The notes: generated by a model not told the origin, from the letters alone. Positions 42,194-51,933 are shown, numbered from the stretch's first letter. The stretch is DNA of 64,000 nt from Acuticoccus yangtzensis (GCF_001927245.1 NZ_MJUX01000001.1:744001-808000), one strand, 5' to 3'. Made by a program: numbers and translations.

Positions 42194-43618
42194 TCAGAGG
42201 GAGGGACGGGCGGCGCGGGTGTTCGCCGCGATCTCGTAGGCGAAGGCGAGGCGGTAGAGCGTCGCCTCGTCGAAATAGCGGCCGACGAGCTGGGCGCTGG
42301 TCGGCAGGCCCTTGGCGTCGAACCCGTTCGCCACCGCCATCGCCGGGTGGCCGGTGACGTTGAAGGGCGAGGTCGCGGCGCCGAAGGTGAAACGGGTCAG
42401 CTCGTCCTGGTCGCCGAAGGGCGGCGCGGTGAGGAAGGTGCACGGCGCCAGCACCGCGTCGACTGTGCGAATGACGGCGTCGGTCGCCAGCGCCAATTCG
42501 CGGCGGCGGCGCTGGGCGGCGATGAAGTCGACCGCGCGCAGGTGGAAGCCGGCGATCATCTTGGCCTTCAGCGACGCGCCCATCAGGTGATGGCGCTGCA
42601 TGAAGTCCTCCTCGTGAATGGAGAAGGACTCGCCGTAGTTGATGATGCCGGTGATCGTCCGATATTCGGCGAGCGTCGTGGGCAGCGTGAGATCGACCAG
42701 CCGTGCGCCGAGACTTTCAAGAACCGGCTCCATGGCCGCGAGGTTGGCGGCCACCTCGTCCTGCATCACCACGTCCGGGCCGAGATCGCGCACGACACCG
42801 ATGGTCATGCCGGCGATGCCCGTGCCGATCCCCCGCGCGAAGGGCGGCACCGGCCGGTTCAGCGACTGCGGATCGCGCGGGTCGTAACCGGCCATCGCCT
42901 CAAGAACGATGGCGTTGTCCTCGCTGGTCCAGGTCAGCGGACCGGCGACGTCGAGCGTCCAGCAGTTGGGCAGGATGCCCGCGCGGCTGACGACGCCGTA
43001 GGTCGCCTTCATGCCCTGGACGCCGGTGGCGGCGGCCGGCAGGCGCACCGAGCCGCCGGTGTCCGAGCCGAGAGCGAACATGGCGCTGCCCGCGGCCACC
43101 GCCACGCCCGCCCCGGTGGACGAGCCGCCGGTGAAGTGGTCCGTGTTCCACGGGTTGCGGGCGAGCGGGAACGGCAGGTCGCCGTGAACCTTGCCGTCGC
43201 CGGTGCCATATTCCCATGTGTTCAGCTTGCCGAGCAGGATCGCCCCCGAGGCGCACAGATTCTCGATGGTCGTCGCGGTCTCGTCCGCCACGTAGTCCAG
43301 CATCAGGCGCGAGCCGCCGGTCGTGCGCACCCCCTTCACATGATAGTTGTCCTTCACCGCGAAGGGGATGCCGTGGAGCGGCCCTTTGTAGCGCCCGGCG
43401 GCGATCTCGGCTTCGGCGGCGCGGGCGGCCTCCATCGCCTCTTCGGCGAGCACGGTGATGTAGGTGTTCAGCGTCGCCTGCGTCGCCTCGATGCGGGCGA
43501 GGAAGGCGCCGACCAGCTCCACCGGCGACAATTTGCGTGCGGCGATGAGGCGGGACGCCTCGGCGATCGACAGGTGGACGACGTCGCTGGACGCCGCCAT
43601 GGGGGACAGCTCGTTCAC
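42194..43618 (-). CDS. amidase-signature family enzyme C
   Basis: 474 residues from a GTG that overlaps the upstream stop as GTGA, with GGAGG nine bases before it; the ATG at 43600 would also be possible. Triad K89 (AVKDNYH), S166 (GGSSTGAG) and S190 (TGGSVRLPA) is intact. It belongs to a second sub-branch with enzyme D, since both carry NTWEYGTG/GTWEYGTG before the nucleophile region. Substrate unknown. Confidence 0.9.
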   Translation of the reverse strand: MNELSPMAASSDVVHLSIAEASRLIAARKLSPVELVGAFLARIEATQATLNTYITVLAEEAMEAARAAEAEIAAGRYKGPLHGIPFAVKDNYHVKGVRTTGGSRLMLDYVADETATTIENLCASGAILLGKLNTWEYGTGDGKVHGDLPFPLARNPWNTDHFTGGSSTGAGVAVAAGSAMFALGSDTGGSVRLPAAATGVQGMKATYGVVSRAGILPNCWTLDVAGPLTWTSEDNAIVLEAMAGYDPRDPQSLNRPVPPFARGIGTGIAGMTIGVVRDLGPDVVMQDEVAANLAAMEPVLESLGARLVDLTLPTTLAEYRTITGIINYGESFSIHEEDFMQRHHLMGASLKAKMIAGFHLRAVDFIAAQRRRRELALATDAVIRTVDAVLAPCTFLTAPPFGDQDELTRFTFGAATSPFNVTGHPAMAVANGFDAKGLPTSAQLVGRYFDEATLYRLAFAYEIAANTRAARPSL

Positions 43619-45042
43619 AGGCTCGGCCTCCTCTGCCGATGCGGTGTGGCCGCCTCGAAGGCGGCGGCGATCGAGAACATGGTGGCCTCGCCGAAGAACG
43701 GCGCGGCGATCTGCCAGTGCAGCGGAAGCCCGGCCGGGGTGAAGCCGGTGCACTGCACCATGGAGGGATGGCCGGAGAGGCTGAACGGCGTCAGCGCGGT
43801 CTCCATGGTGAAATTGATCATCGCCGCCTCGTCGTCGATCGGCGGGGCGACGTGGCAGGCGCCGTAGGTGATGACCGCATCGAAGGAGGTCATCATCGCG
43901 TCCATGGCGGCGGCAATGACGCGGCGCTGGCGCTGGGCGGCGATGTAGTCCGCCGCGCGGATCATGCTCCCCTTGAGCAGCTTTTCGCGCAGGCCGTAGC
44001 CCATCACCGTCGCCCGGTTGCTGATCTCCTCCTCGTGGATCGCCGCCGATTCCGCCGGGCCGATGATCGAGGAGATCGCGAACTGCTCCTTCGCGGACAA
44101 CGGCAAGACCGTCTCGCGCAGGTCCGCCCCCAGCGCCTCCAGCACCGTCAGCCCGTCCTCGAAGGCGGCCGTCATCGCGGCATCCGGCACGAAGCCGGGG
44201 CCGATGTCGCGGATGACGCCGATGCGCAGTCCGCGAATGGACCCGCCCATCGCGGCCGGGCGCACGAAGGGCGGCACCTCGGCGCTGGAGGGGTCGCGCG
44301 GGTCGTAGCCGCTCACCGCCTCGGTGATGAGCGCGGCCTCTTCGACGGTCCAGGTGATCGGCCCCGGAACGTCCATCGCATAGCAGTTGGCGAGGAGACC
44401 GGCGCGTGGCATCAGGCCGTGCGTGGCGCGGATGCCGACACAGCCGCACGCGCTCGCCGGCAGCCGCACTGAGCCCGTGGTGTCCGAGCCGAGCGCCAAC
44501 ACCGTGGTGCCGGAGGCGACGGCCGCACCCGTGCCGGTGGAGGAGCCGCCGGCGAAGCGCGACGGATCCCACGGATTGCGGGTCGTGGTGATGGGGAGGT
44601 CGAAATATTCGCCGCCGTTGCCGGTGCCATATTCCCAGGTGCCGAGCTTGCCCATCAGCACCGCCCCGGCCGCCTTCATCCGCGCGACCATGGTGGAGTC
44701 CTCGGCCGCCACGCTGCCGTCGTGAAGGCGCGAGCCGCCCGTCGTCGGCAGGCCCGCAGCGTCGTAATTGTCCTTCACCGCGAAGGGGATGCCGTGCAGC
44801 GGGCCGCGATAATGGCCGCGGGCGATCTCCGCCTCCGCCTTGGCCGCGGCGGCGAGCGCGCCCTCCGCGTCCAGCGTCACATAGGTGTGGAGCAGCGGCT
44901 GCAGCGCCTCCGCCCGGTTCAGGCACAGGGTGACGAGCTCGGTCGGCGACAGCCGTCCGGCGGCGATGTCCTTGGCCGCCTCCACGGCGGTCGGCGGAAA
45001 CTCACCGAGTGCGGGCGGCGCACCCGTGGCGCGGATGTTCAT
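43615..45042 (-). CDS. amidase-signature family enzyme D
   Basis: 475 residues with K90 (AVKDNYD), S167 (GGSSTGTG) and S191 (TTGSVRLPA) intact. It starts with a four-base overlap on the AbrB-type gene and ends overlapping enzyme C, so translation is coupled along this part of the operon. Paralogue of enzyme C. Confidence 0.9.
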   Translation of the reverse strand: MNIRATGAPPALGEFPPTAVEAAKDIAAGRLSPTELVTLCLNRAEALQPLLHTYVTLDAEGALAAAAKAEAEIARGHYRGPLHGIPFAVKDNYDAAGLPTTGGSRLHDGSVAAEDSTMVARMKAAGAVLMGKLGTWEYGTGNGGEYFDLPITTTRNPWDPSRFAGGSSTGTGAAVASGTTVLALGSDTTGSVRLPASACGCVGIRATHGLMPRAGLLANCYAMDVPGPITWTVEEAALITEAVSGYDPRDPSSAEVPPFVRPAAMGGSIRGLRIGVIRDIGPGFVPDAAMTAAFEDGLTVLEALGADLRETVLPLSAKEQFAISSIIGPAESAAIHEEEISNRATVMGYGLREKLLKGSMIRAADYIAAQRQRRVIAAAMDAMMTSFDAVITYGACHVAPPIDDEAAMINFTMETALTPFSLSGHPSMVQCTGFTPAGLPLHWQIAAPFFGEATMFSIAAAFEAATPHRQRRPSL

Positions 45043-46124
45043 TCTGCGGCCTTCGTGTTGCGGGGAAAATCGGGATCGGCGGGGGCCACCAGCCCGGCCA
45101 TGCGCATCACCGCGAAGGCGGGCGTCACGAGGGCGATGACGAGGAGGATGCGGATGACGTGGAAAGCCGTCACCACCGGAACGTTGAGGCCGAGCGCCTG
45201 GGCGGTGATCGACATTTCGGTGACGCTGCCGGGCGCGGTGGCGAGGATCATCGTCGAGATCGGCTCACCGTCGAACAGGTGGAGCAGTGTGCCGAGCAGC
45301 GCGCAGCTTCCGGTGACGAGGACGATGTTGCCGACCGCCACCGGCAAAAAGCGGCGCATGCGGCGCATCACCTGCGGCGTGAACTGCGCGCCGAGATAGA
45401 CGCCGAGAACCACCTGTGAGGCGCTCATCAACCAGTGCGGGACGGCCGACAGGTTCGCCTCGCCAAGGCCGAGACCGACGCCCACGGCGAGCGGGCCGAT
45501 GAGGAAGGCCGAATTCACCTTCGCCGCGACGAGGGCGAGGGCCGCCGCGGCCGAGAGCGCCAGGGTGAGCGCCAGCCCGGCGGCGTCGACGCCGAAGCCG
45601 GGCGCGCTCGCGGCCCCGTCCCCGGTGACGCCCGCCAGCGTCATCGCCGGCGGGATGACGAGGACGATGCAAACGACGCGCAGGAGCTGGCTCATGGCGA
45701 TGGGTGCGGTCTCCGCCCCCTGCCGCGCGCCGAGGAGGCTCATTTCCGCAGGCCCGCCGGGCACGGAGCAGAAGAACGCGGTCGCCCGGTCGATTTGCGC
45801 GAAATGGGCCAGGAGCAGCGACGCGACGACGCCGATCAGCAGCGTCGCCACCGAAGCGATGAGGATGAGCGGCAGCAGCGCCAGCGCCGTCTCCCCCGCC
45901 GCCGGGGTGAAGGTCAGACCCACCCCGGTGAGGAGGATGAGGACGCCGACATTGCGCGACATGCGCGAGGTCGTGGTGGGAAATCCGGCGAGGGTGAAGG
46001 CGGCGGTGGCGATCAGTGAGCCGATCATCCAGGCGAGCGGCACACCGAGGAGCGCGGCCCCGGCCCCTCCCAACGCCCCGATGGCATGGGACGCGAGGAA
46101 GAGGCCGGCAAGGCGTGGGGTCAT
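45039..46124 (-). CDS. AbrB-family integral membrane protein
   Basis: 361 residues from the ATG at MTPRLAGLFL; longer frames add a Pro/Arg-rich non-coding lead. About ten hydrophobic segments in two halves with GVPLAWMIGSLIA, SVPGGPAEMSLLGARQGA and TAPGSVTEMSITAQAL. Same family as the gene at 13601 but only distantly similar. Its place between the ABC importer and the amidases suggests a role in moving a product or substrate, which is not established for this family. Confidence 0.88.
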   Translation of the reverse strand: MTPRLAGLFLASHAIGALGGAGAALLGVPLAWMIGSLIATAAFTLAGFPTTTSRMSRNVGVLILLTGVGLTFTPAAGETALALLPLILIASVATLLIGVVASLLLAHFAQIDRATAFFCSVPGGPAEMSLLGARQGAETAPIAMSQLLRVVCIVLVIPPAMTLAGVTGDGAASAPGFGVDAAGLALTLALSAAAALALVAAKVNSAFLIGPLAVGVGLGLGEANLSAVPHWLMSASQVVLGVYLGAQFTPQVMRRMRRFLPVAVGNIVLVTGSCALLGTLLHLFDGEPISTMILATAPGSVTEMSITAQALGLNVPVVTAFHVIRILLVIALVTPAFAVMRMAGLVAPADPDFPRNTKAAE

Positions 46125-46131
46125 CGCGGTC

Positions 46132-47190
46132 TCATTCGGCGAGCGGGGGCGAGGTGCGCCACGCGGCCTCGGCGCCGTGGATATGGCAGCGCACGGTGCG
46201 CCCGGCGGGAAGGCTGGTTGAGCCCGGCTCGTCCTGAACGCACAGGCTCCGCGCGCTCTGGCAACGGGGGGCGAAGGCGCATCCGGGCGGCAGCGCGGCA
46301 AGGTCCGGCGGGGCGCCGGGGATGGAGTCCAGCACTTGGCCGCGCATCCCGGCGTGCACCGTGGAGCGCATCAGCGCGCTGGTATAGGGGTGGAGCGGCT
46401 CCTTGATGATCCGCCCGACGTCCGCCCCTTCCACCAGGCGGCCGGCATACATCACCCCCACCCTGTCGGCGATCTCGCACGCGACGCCGATGTCGTGGGT
46501 GACGAAGACGGTCGCCATGCCGAGCTCCTTCTGCAGCTCGCGCAGGAGGAGCAGCACCTGGATCTGCACCGTGGCGTCCAGCGCCGTGGTCGGCTCGTCG
46601 GCGAGCAGCAGCTTGGGATCGCACGACAGCGCCAGCGCGATCATCGCCCGCTGCCGCAGACCGCCGGAGAGTTCGTGCGGATAGGCCTTCAGCCGCGCCG
46701 GGGCGTTGGGGATCTGCACCAGTTCCAAGAGCTCCAGCGCGCGCTTTCTGGCCGCCCCGCCGGAGAGGCCCTTATGGGCGCGCAGCGTCTCGGTGATCTG
46801 CTGGCCGATGGTGAAGACCGGGTCGAGCGCGGTCATCGGCTCCTGAAAGATCATCGCGACGGTCGAGCCGCGCAGCGGGCGGAGCTGGCGCTCCTTCATC
46901 GCCGCGATGTCGTGCCCGTCCACCTCCAGGCGGCCGGAGATGCGCGCATTGCCCGGCAGCAGCCGCATCAACGCGCGCAGTGTGACGCTCTTGCCCGACC
47001 CCGATTCGCCGAGGAGGCACAGCACCTCACCCCGGTCGAGGGTGAAGTTCACCCCGTTGAGGATCGAGACATCGCCATCGCGCGACAGGAAGCGGACGTT
47101 GAGATCCTCCACGGTGACGAGGCGGTTCTGCGGCATGGCGGGCGCCTCGGGTGCGGGGGTCGCGGCCTGGCGGGCGCTTCGGCTCATCAT
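46132..47190 (-). CDS. peptide/nickel-type ABC transporter ATPase (DppD-like)
   Basis: 352 residues from the ATG preceded by GAGG nine bases upstream; in-frame ATGs at 47199 and 47136 are alternatives. Walker A GESGSGKS (61-68), signature LSGGLRQR, Walker B LLLADEPT. The C-terminal oligopeptide-type Cys tail is present (PPGCAFAPRC). It is partner to the DppF-like ATPase upstream in the same operon. Confidence 0.9.
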   Translation of the reverse strand: MMSRSARQAATPAPEAPAMPQNRLVTVEDLNVRFLSRDGDVSILNGVNFTLDRGEVLCLLGESGSGKSVTLRALMRLLPGNARISGRLEVDGHDIAAMKERQLRPLRGSTVAMIFQEPMTALDPVFTIGQQITETLRAHKGLSGGAARKRALELLELVQIPNAPARLKAYPHELSGGLRQRAMIALALSCDPKLLLADEPTTALDATVQIQVLLLLRELQKELGMATVFVTHDIGVACEIADRVGVMYAGRLVEGADVGRIIKEPLHPYTSALMRSTVHAGMRGQVLDSIPGAPPDLAALPPGCAFAPRCQSARSLCVQDEPGSTSLPAGRTVRCHIHGAEAAWRTSPPLAE

Positions 47191-47201
47191 GAAGGCCATC
47201 C

Positions 47202-48281
47202 TCAGGCTGCGGGGGAGAGGCTGTGGCCTGCGCCCGGCTGGCGGGCGTGGCAGGCGACGGGGTGGGTGGGGCTGTCCGGCAGCGGCGTCAGCACCGGGGC
47301 CACCTTGGCGCACACCTCCTCGGCGAGCGCGCAGCGGGTGCGGAAGCGGCAGCCGGACGGCAGATTCACAGGGTTCGGCGGGTCACCCGCCAGCGGCGGC
47401 TCGGTCCGCCGCCGCGCCGGGTCCATGGACGGGCGGGACGACAGGAGTGCTTCGGTATAAGGGTGGCTCGGGCGGGCATAGAGCTCGTCCACCTCGCCGA
47501 TCTCGACCACCTGGCCGAGGTACATCACCAGCACCCTGTCCGAGATATATTGGACCACGTTCAGGTCGTGCGAGATGAAAATGTACGTCAGCTCGAACTG
47601 TTCTTTCAGGCGGGCGAGCAGGTTGAGCACCTGCGCCTCGACAGACTTGTCGAGCGCGGACACCGCTTCGTCCAGCACCACGAGGCGCGGCTCCATGGCG
47701 AGCGCTCTGGCGATGTTGACGCGCTGGCGCTGGCCGCCGGAGAGCTGATGCGGATAGCGCCTTGCGAACTGGCGCGGATTGAGGCCGACGAGGCCGAGGA
47801 TCTCCTCCGCACGCGCGCGTGCGACGGACCCTTTCACCCCGTTCGCCTTGGGTCCGAAGGCGATGCTGTCGACGATCGGCAGGCGCGGGTTCAGCGACGA
47901 ATAGGAGTCCTGAAACACCATCTGCATCTGCCGCCGCAGATCGCGCACCGAGATGCCGCCGGACGCGCCGACCTTCTCGCCGTCGAAGATGATCGACCCG
48001 GTGTCGGGGGTGATGAGATGGCTGAGAAGCCGCGCCATCGTCGACTTGCCGCAGCCCGATTCGCCGACGACGCCCAGCGTCTCGCGCTTGGCCACGGTGA
48101 AGTTCACACCGTCGACCGCCTTCACGCTGGTGCGCAGACCGCCGAACGCGCCGCCGGTCTTGATGGGGAAATGCTTCTTCAGGTCCTCAACGATCAGCAT
48201 CGGCTGACGCGGGCCGCCGCGATCGTCCACCGGCAGTGTGCGCGGCGAGGTCTTGGGGGCGAGGGACAGGGTGTCGGTCAT
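47202..48281 (-). CDS. peptide/nickel-type ABC transporter ATPase (DppF-like)
   Basis: 359 residues from the ATG at MTDTLSLAPK. Walker A GESGCGKS (73-80), signature LSGGQRQR, Walker B LVVLDEAV, and a C-terminal oligo_HPY-type tail with LPSGCRFRTRC. It is the second ATPase of the importer. Confidence 0.9.
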   Translation of the reverse strand: MTDTLSLAPKTSPRTLPVDDRGGPRQPMLIVEDLKKHFPIKTGGAFGGLRTSVKAVDGVNFTVAKRETLGVVGESGCGKSTMARLLSHLITPDTGSIIFDGEKVGASGGISVRDLRRQMQMVFQDSYSSLNPRLPIVDSIAFGPKANGVKGSVARARAEEILGLVGLNPRQFARRYPHQLSGGQRQRVNIARALAMEPRLVVLDEAVSALDKSVEAQVLNLLARLKEQFELTYIFISHDLNVVQYISDRVLVMYLGQVVEIGEVDELYARPSHPYTEALLSSRPSMDPARRRTEPPLAGDPPNPVNLPSGCRFRTRCALAEEVCAKVAPVLTPLPDSPTHPVACHARQPGAGHSLSPAA

Positions 48282-48291
48282 CGCCGGGCTC

Positions 48292-49191
48292 CTATTCCTT
48301 GACGTCCATGGCGCCGCGCAACCCGTCACTCATCAGGTTGAAGCACATGGAGGTGATGAAGATCATGATGCCGGGGATCACCGCCTGGCCGGGCGCGATG
48401 TAGATCGACTGGCGCAGCGTGTTGAGCATCAGCCCCCAGTCCGCCTGCGGCGGGCTGACGCCGAGGCCGAGGAAGGAGAGGCCGGACGCGATGACGATCG
48501 ACACCGAGATGAGGCTGGAGGCGTAGATGAAGACCGGCCCCATCACGTTGGGCAGCACGTGGACGGTGATGATGCGCCAGGTCGCCGCCCCGGTCGCCCG
48601 CGCGGCTTCCACATAGTCTTCCGCGCGGGCTTGCGTGGTCACGCTTTCGGCGATGCGGCAGATCGGCGGGATGAACACCACGGTGAGCGCGATGAGCACG
48701 TTGAGGAGGCCCGCCCCCAGCGCGCCGGAGATCGCGACCGCGAGGAGCACCGAGGGGAAGGCGTAGAAGACGTCCATCGTGCGCATGATCGTCGTGTTGA
48801 CGAGGCCGCCGAAGAAGCCCGCCGCGAGCCCCAGCACGCCGCCGATCAGCGTCGCCAGCACCACCGGCGTGACGCCGGTGAACAGCGAGATGCGCCCGCC
48901 ATAGATCAGCCGGGCGAGCATGTCGCGGCCGAGCTCGTCGGTGCCGAGGAAGTGGCCGGGCGTGCCGACGGGCTTCAGCCGCGCCATCATGCTGGTCTTG
49001 TACGGGTCGGCGGGCGAAATCAGCGGCGCGAAGACGGCGGCGAGCACGATCGCGAGAATCACGCCGAGACAGATGAGGGTGAGCGGATCGCGCCGCAGCC
49101 GCTTGGCGACCCCGCCCCAATAGCCCTGAGCGGGGGTGACGGGCGCCGCCGGGCGGGCCGGCGCGATGGTGGTGACGGTGGCGTCGGTCAT
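48292..49191 (-). CDS. peptide/nickel-type ABC permease (DppC-like)
   Basis: 299 residues. An N-terminal hydrophobic helix is followed by five more. The family markers FLGTDELGRDMLARLIYG and the EAA loop YVEAARATGAATWRI are clear. It overlaps neither neighbour but sits 10-13 bases from each in a tight operon. Confidence 0.92.
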   Translation of the reverse strand: MTDATVTTIAPARPAAPVTPAQGYWGGVAKRLRRDPLTLICLGVILAIVLAAVFAPLISPADPYKTSMMARLKPVGTPGHFLGTDELGRDMLARLIYGGRISLFTGVTPVVLATLIGGVLGLAAGFFGGLVNTTIMRTMDVFYAFPSVLLAVAISGALGAGLLNVLIALTVVFIPPICRIAESVTTQARAEDYVEAARATGAATWRIITVHVLPNVMGPVFIYASSLISVSIVIASGLSFLGLGVSPPQADWGLMLNTLRQSIYIAPGQAVIPGIMIFITSMCFNLMSDGLRGAMDVKE

Positions 49192-49204
49192 ATCGGCGCT
49201 CCGG

Positions 49205-50158
49205 TCAGCCGCGGCGAATGCGCGGATCGAAGACGGTCTGAAGCACGTCGACGAGAAGGTTGATGACGACGAAGAACAGCGACAGGACGAGGATCGTCCC
49301 CTGCAGCACCGGCAGATCGCGGGTGAAGATGGCGCTGTTCATGAGGAAGCCGGTGCCGGGCCAGGAGAACACCGTTTCGACCAGGATCGACCCGCCGAGG
49401 AGCTGGGCGAACTGCAGGCCGCAGACCGCGAGCACCACCGGCGCGGCGTTCTTGGCCACATGCAGGAAGACCCACGCCGGGGAGAGACCCTTGGCGCGCA
49501 GGGTGGACACGAAGTCCTTCTTGCGCACGTCGGCGATGGTGGCGCGCACGGAGCGGGCGATGATGCCGGCGGGGATCACCGACAGGGTGATGGCGGGCAG
49601 CAGCAGGTGCCTGAGGTGCGCCCAATTGAGGGCGAAGTCGGACTGGCCGCCGGGTCCCATGCCCATGGCGGGAAGCGCCCCCATGTTCACCGCGAAGATG
49701 ACGACGAGCACCATGCCGAGCCAATAATGCGGCACCGACACGCCGGTGATGGAGATGGCCGTCACCACTTTGTCGGTGAGGCTGCCCTGGCTGTAGCCGG
49801 CGATCGCGCCGAGGATGGTGCCGAACGGAAAGCCGATGAGCACCGCCGCGAAGGCGAGGATCATCGTGTTCTGCACCGCCGGGACGATGTCGCCCAGCAC
49901 CGGGCGTCGGGACTGGATGGAAAGGCCGAAGTCGCCGGACACGACGTTGCCGAGCCACACGAGATATTGGACCGGAAGCGGCTTGTCGAAGCCGTAGGCG
50001 GCGCGGATCTCCTCCACCACCTCGGGGGTCGCGTTGTCGGGCAGCACCGTGGACAGGGGATCGCCGGGGGCGAGGTGGATCAGCGAGAAGCAGACGATCG
50101 TGACGCCGATCGCGATGGGAATTGCCAAGAGCAGGCGGCGGATCACGTAGAGGATCAT
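49205..50158 (-). CDS. peptide/nickel-type ABC permease (DppB-like)
   Basis: 317 residues from the ATG at MILYVIRRLL, the standard start of this family; the longer frame is Arg-rich shadow. Six helices, with APGDPLSTVLPDN and the EAA loop ISVIPAGIIARSVRA-type sequence. It pairs with the DppC-like permease. Confidence 0.92.
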   Translation of the reverse strand: MILYVIRRLLLAIPIAIGVTIVCFSLIHLAPGDPLSTVLPDNATPEVVEEIRAAYGFDKPLPVQYLVWLGNVVSGDFGLSIQSRRPVLGDIVPAVQNTMILAFAAVLIGFPFGTILGAIAGYSQGSLTDKVVTAISITGVSVPHYWLGMVLVVIFAVNMGALPAMGMGPGGQSDFALNWAHLRHLLLPAITLSVIPAGIIARSVRATIADVRKKDFVSTLRAKGLSPAWVFLHVAKNAAPVVLAVCGLQFAQLLGGSILVETVFSWPGTGFLMNSAIFTRDLPVLQGTILVLSLFFVVINLLVDVLQTVFDPRIRRG

Positions 50159-50262
50159 CGGACGCTCCGTCCAAGAGCATGGCCCGTCTGCGGCGCGGCG
50201 GCGCCGCCGGGCAGGCTCGCGAAGAGGTGGGGTGCGGCGGCCGCGACGGGCCGCCGCGTCGC

Positions 50263-51933
50263 TCAGTTGTCGACGTAGACGGGCGTCAGATCCTGGTACC
50301 AGTTCTGCGCCTGGACGAAGCCCTTCACGTTGGGGCCGAGGGCGCGCGGATTGAGGTCGTGCACGACCCAGATCCACATCGCGTCGTCGACCATCTTGGA
50401 GTGGATTTCACCCAAGAGCTTGTTCTGCTCCGCCGGGTCGAAGGCGACCTTGGCCTGTTTGGCGAGGACGTCGATCTCGGGGTTCGAGTAGCCGCCCCAG
50501 TTGAAGCCGGCCGGAGGCGTCATGTCGGACGCCGCCGCCTGCAGGATGCCGATGTTCGGATCCCAGAAGGCCCAGGAGTTGTTGAGGCCGTCGGCCCCCT
50601 CGTTCTCCGGCGCCATGGCACCGGCACGGCGGCGGGCGCGCAGAGCCTCCCACTCGAACACCTCGAACTCGACGTCGAAGCCGACGGCGGTGAGGTTTTC
50701 GGAGATGAACTCGTTCATCGGCAAGGGCTGCATCTGGCCGGAGCCCGAGGTGGAGATGAGGAGCTTGACGTGAAGCGGGTTGTCCGGCCCGTAGCCGGCT
50801 TCCTGCATCAAGGACAGCGCCTGTTCCGGATCATAGGTGATCTCGAAGGTGGGGTTGCCGAACCAGGGGTGGCCCTCGGTCACCTGGCCCTTGGCGGGCA
50901 CGGCGAGGCCGCCGAGGAACTGGGACAGCCCTTCACGGTCGATGGCAAGGTTCGCCGCCTTGCGCACCTTGAGGTCGAGGAACGGCGAATCCGGCTGATA
51001 GGAGAGCTGATAGGGCCAGATGTGCGGGTAGACGTTCGTCACGATCTGCATGCCGGAGGACTTGAGCCGCGGCACGGCATCCGGTGACGGGGCCTCGATG
51101 AAGTCGACCTGGCCGGACAGGAGCGCTGCGACGCGGGTGGAGGCGTCGGGCATGCACATCAGGATAAGCCGGTCGGAGGCGGGGACGCGTGCCGGATCCC
51201 AGTAGTTCGGGTTCTTGACGAGTTCGGCGCGCTCACGCGGGACCAGGCGGTCGAGCATGAAGGGGCCGGTGCCGGAGGGTTCGACCGCGAACTTGCCCCA
51301 GTCGCCGCCGAGCTTTTCCCACTGGGCGGGGCTCGAATACATGATGCCGGCGATCTGGTAGGGGAAGGTCGCGTCCGGCTCCTTGGTGGTGATCGCGACG
51401 GTCATGTCGTCGATCTTCTCGTAGGAGGCGATGGCGCCGAACCACTGCGAGGCCTGGGCGGCCTGCGAGGCGTCGTACTGGGGCGATTCCTTGTTGAGGA
51501 GCTTTTCCAGGTTCCAGATCACCGCGTCGGCGGTGAAGTCGGAGCCGTCGTGGAAGGTCACACCTTCGCGCAGCTTGAAGGTCCAGACGGTCTGCGTGTC
51601 GTCGTCGACCGACCATTCGGTGGCGAGGCCGGGCCGCAGCACCGAGGGTTCCTCGGACTTCGACAGGTCCCAATTGATGAGCGCGTCGTAGAGCGTGAGG
51701 CCGATGAAGCGCGTGCCTTCGCCGCCCTGGTTGGCCTGGCCGGTGGTGAGCGGCACGTCGGCGACGGTCATGCCGACGCGCAGCACCTTCTCGTCCTGGG
51801 CCCAGGCGCTGGACAGCGGCAGGCTGGCGGCGATGGCGAAGGTCGCCACACCGGCCATCAACGTGCGGCGGGTCAGGGCGACGGCGCGCCCGATCCCGTG
51901 GCGAGCCGAGCGATCAAACACGAATTTCGTCAA
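50263..51933 (-). CDS. ABC transporter substrate-binding protein, family 5 (oligopeptide type)
   Basis: 556 residues. A TTG at 51933 is the likely start because AGGAGG lies seven bases upstream. An Arg-rich N-region and hydrophobic signal peptide end at SSAWAQ, near residue 46. The lipocalin-like family-5 features are present (LRPGLATEWSVDDDTQ, FKLREGVTFHDGSDFTADAV). It is the first gene of the 13.4-kb operon. The ligand is probably a small amide, ureide or peptide given the amidases downstream; that is inference. Confidence 0.92.
   Translation of the reverse strand: MTKFVFDRSARHGIGRAVALTRRTLMAGVATFAIAASLPLSSAWAQDEKVLRVGMTVADVPLTTGQANQGGEGTRFIGLTLYDALINWDLSKSEEPSVLRPGLATEWSVDDDTQTVWTFKLREGVTFHDGSDFTADAVIWNLEKLLNKESPQYDASQAAQASQWFGAIASYEKIDDMTVAITTKEPDATFPYQIAGIMYSSPAQWEKLGGDWGKFAVEPSGTGPFMLDRLVPRERAELVKNPNYWDPARVPASDRLILMCMPDASTRVAALLSGQVDFIEAPSPDAVPRLKSSGMQIVTNVYPHIWPYQLSYQPDSPFLDLKVRKAANLAIDREGLSQFLGGLAVPAKGQVTEGHPWFGNPTFEITYDPEQALSLMQEAGYGPDNPLHVKLLISTSGSGQMQPLPMNEFISENLTAVGFDVEFEVFEWEALRARRRAGAMAPENEGADGLNNSWAFWDPNIGILQAAASDMTPPAGFNWGGYSNPEIDVLAKQAKVAFDPAEQNKLLGEIHSKMVDDAMWIWVVHDLNPRALGPNVKGFVQAQNWYQDLTPVYVDN

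Noticed and set aside
42194-44926. 910-codon frame suggesting an amidase with a long N-terminal extension or fusion
   Set aside because: The extra part is an out-of-frame shadow of amidase D. A GTG at 43618 with GGAGG upstream and a GTGA overlap gives a normal 474-residue amidase.
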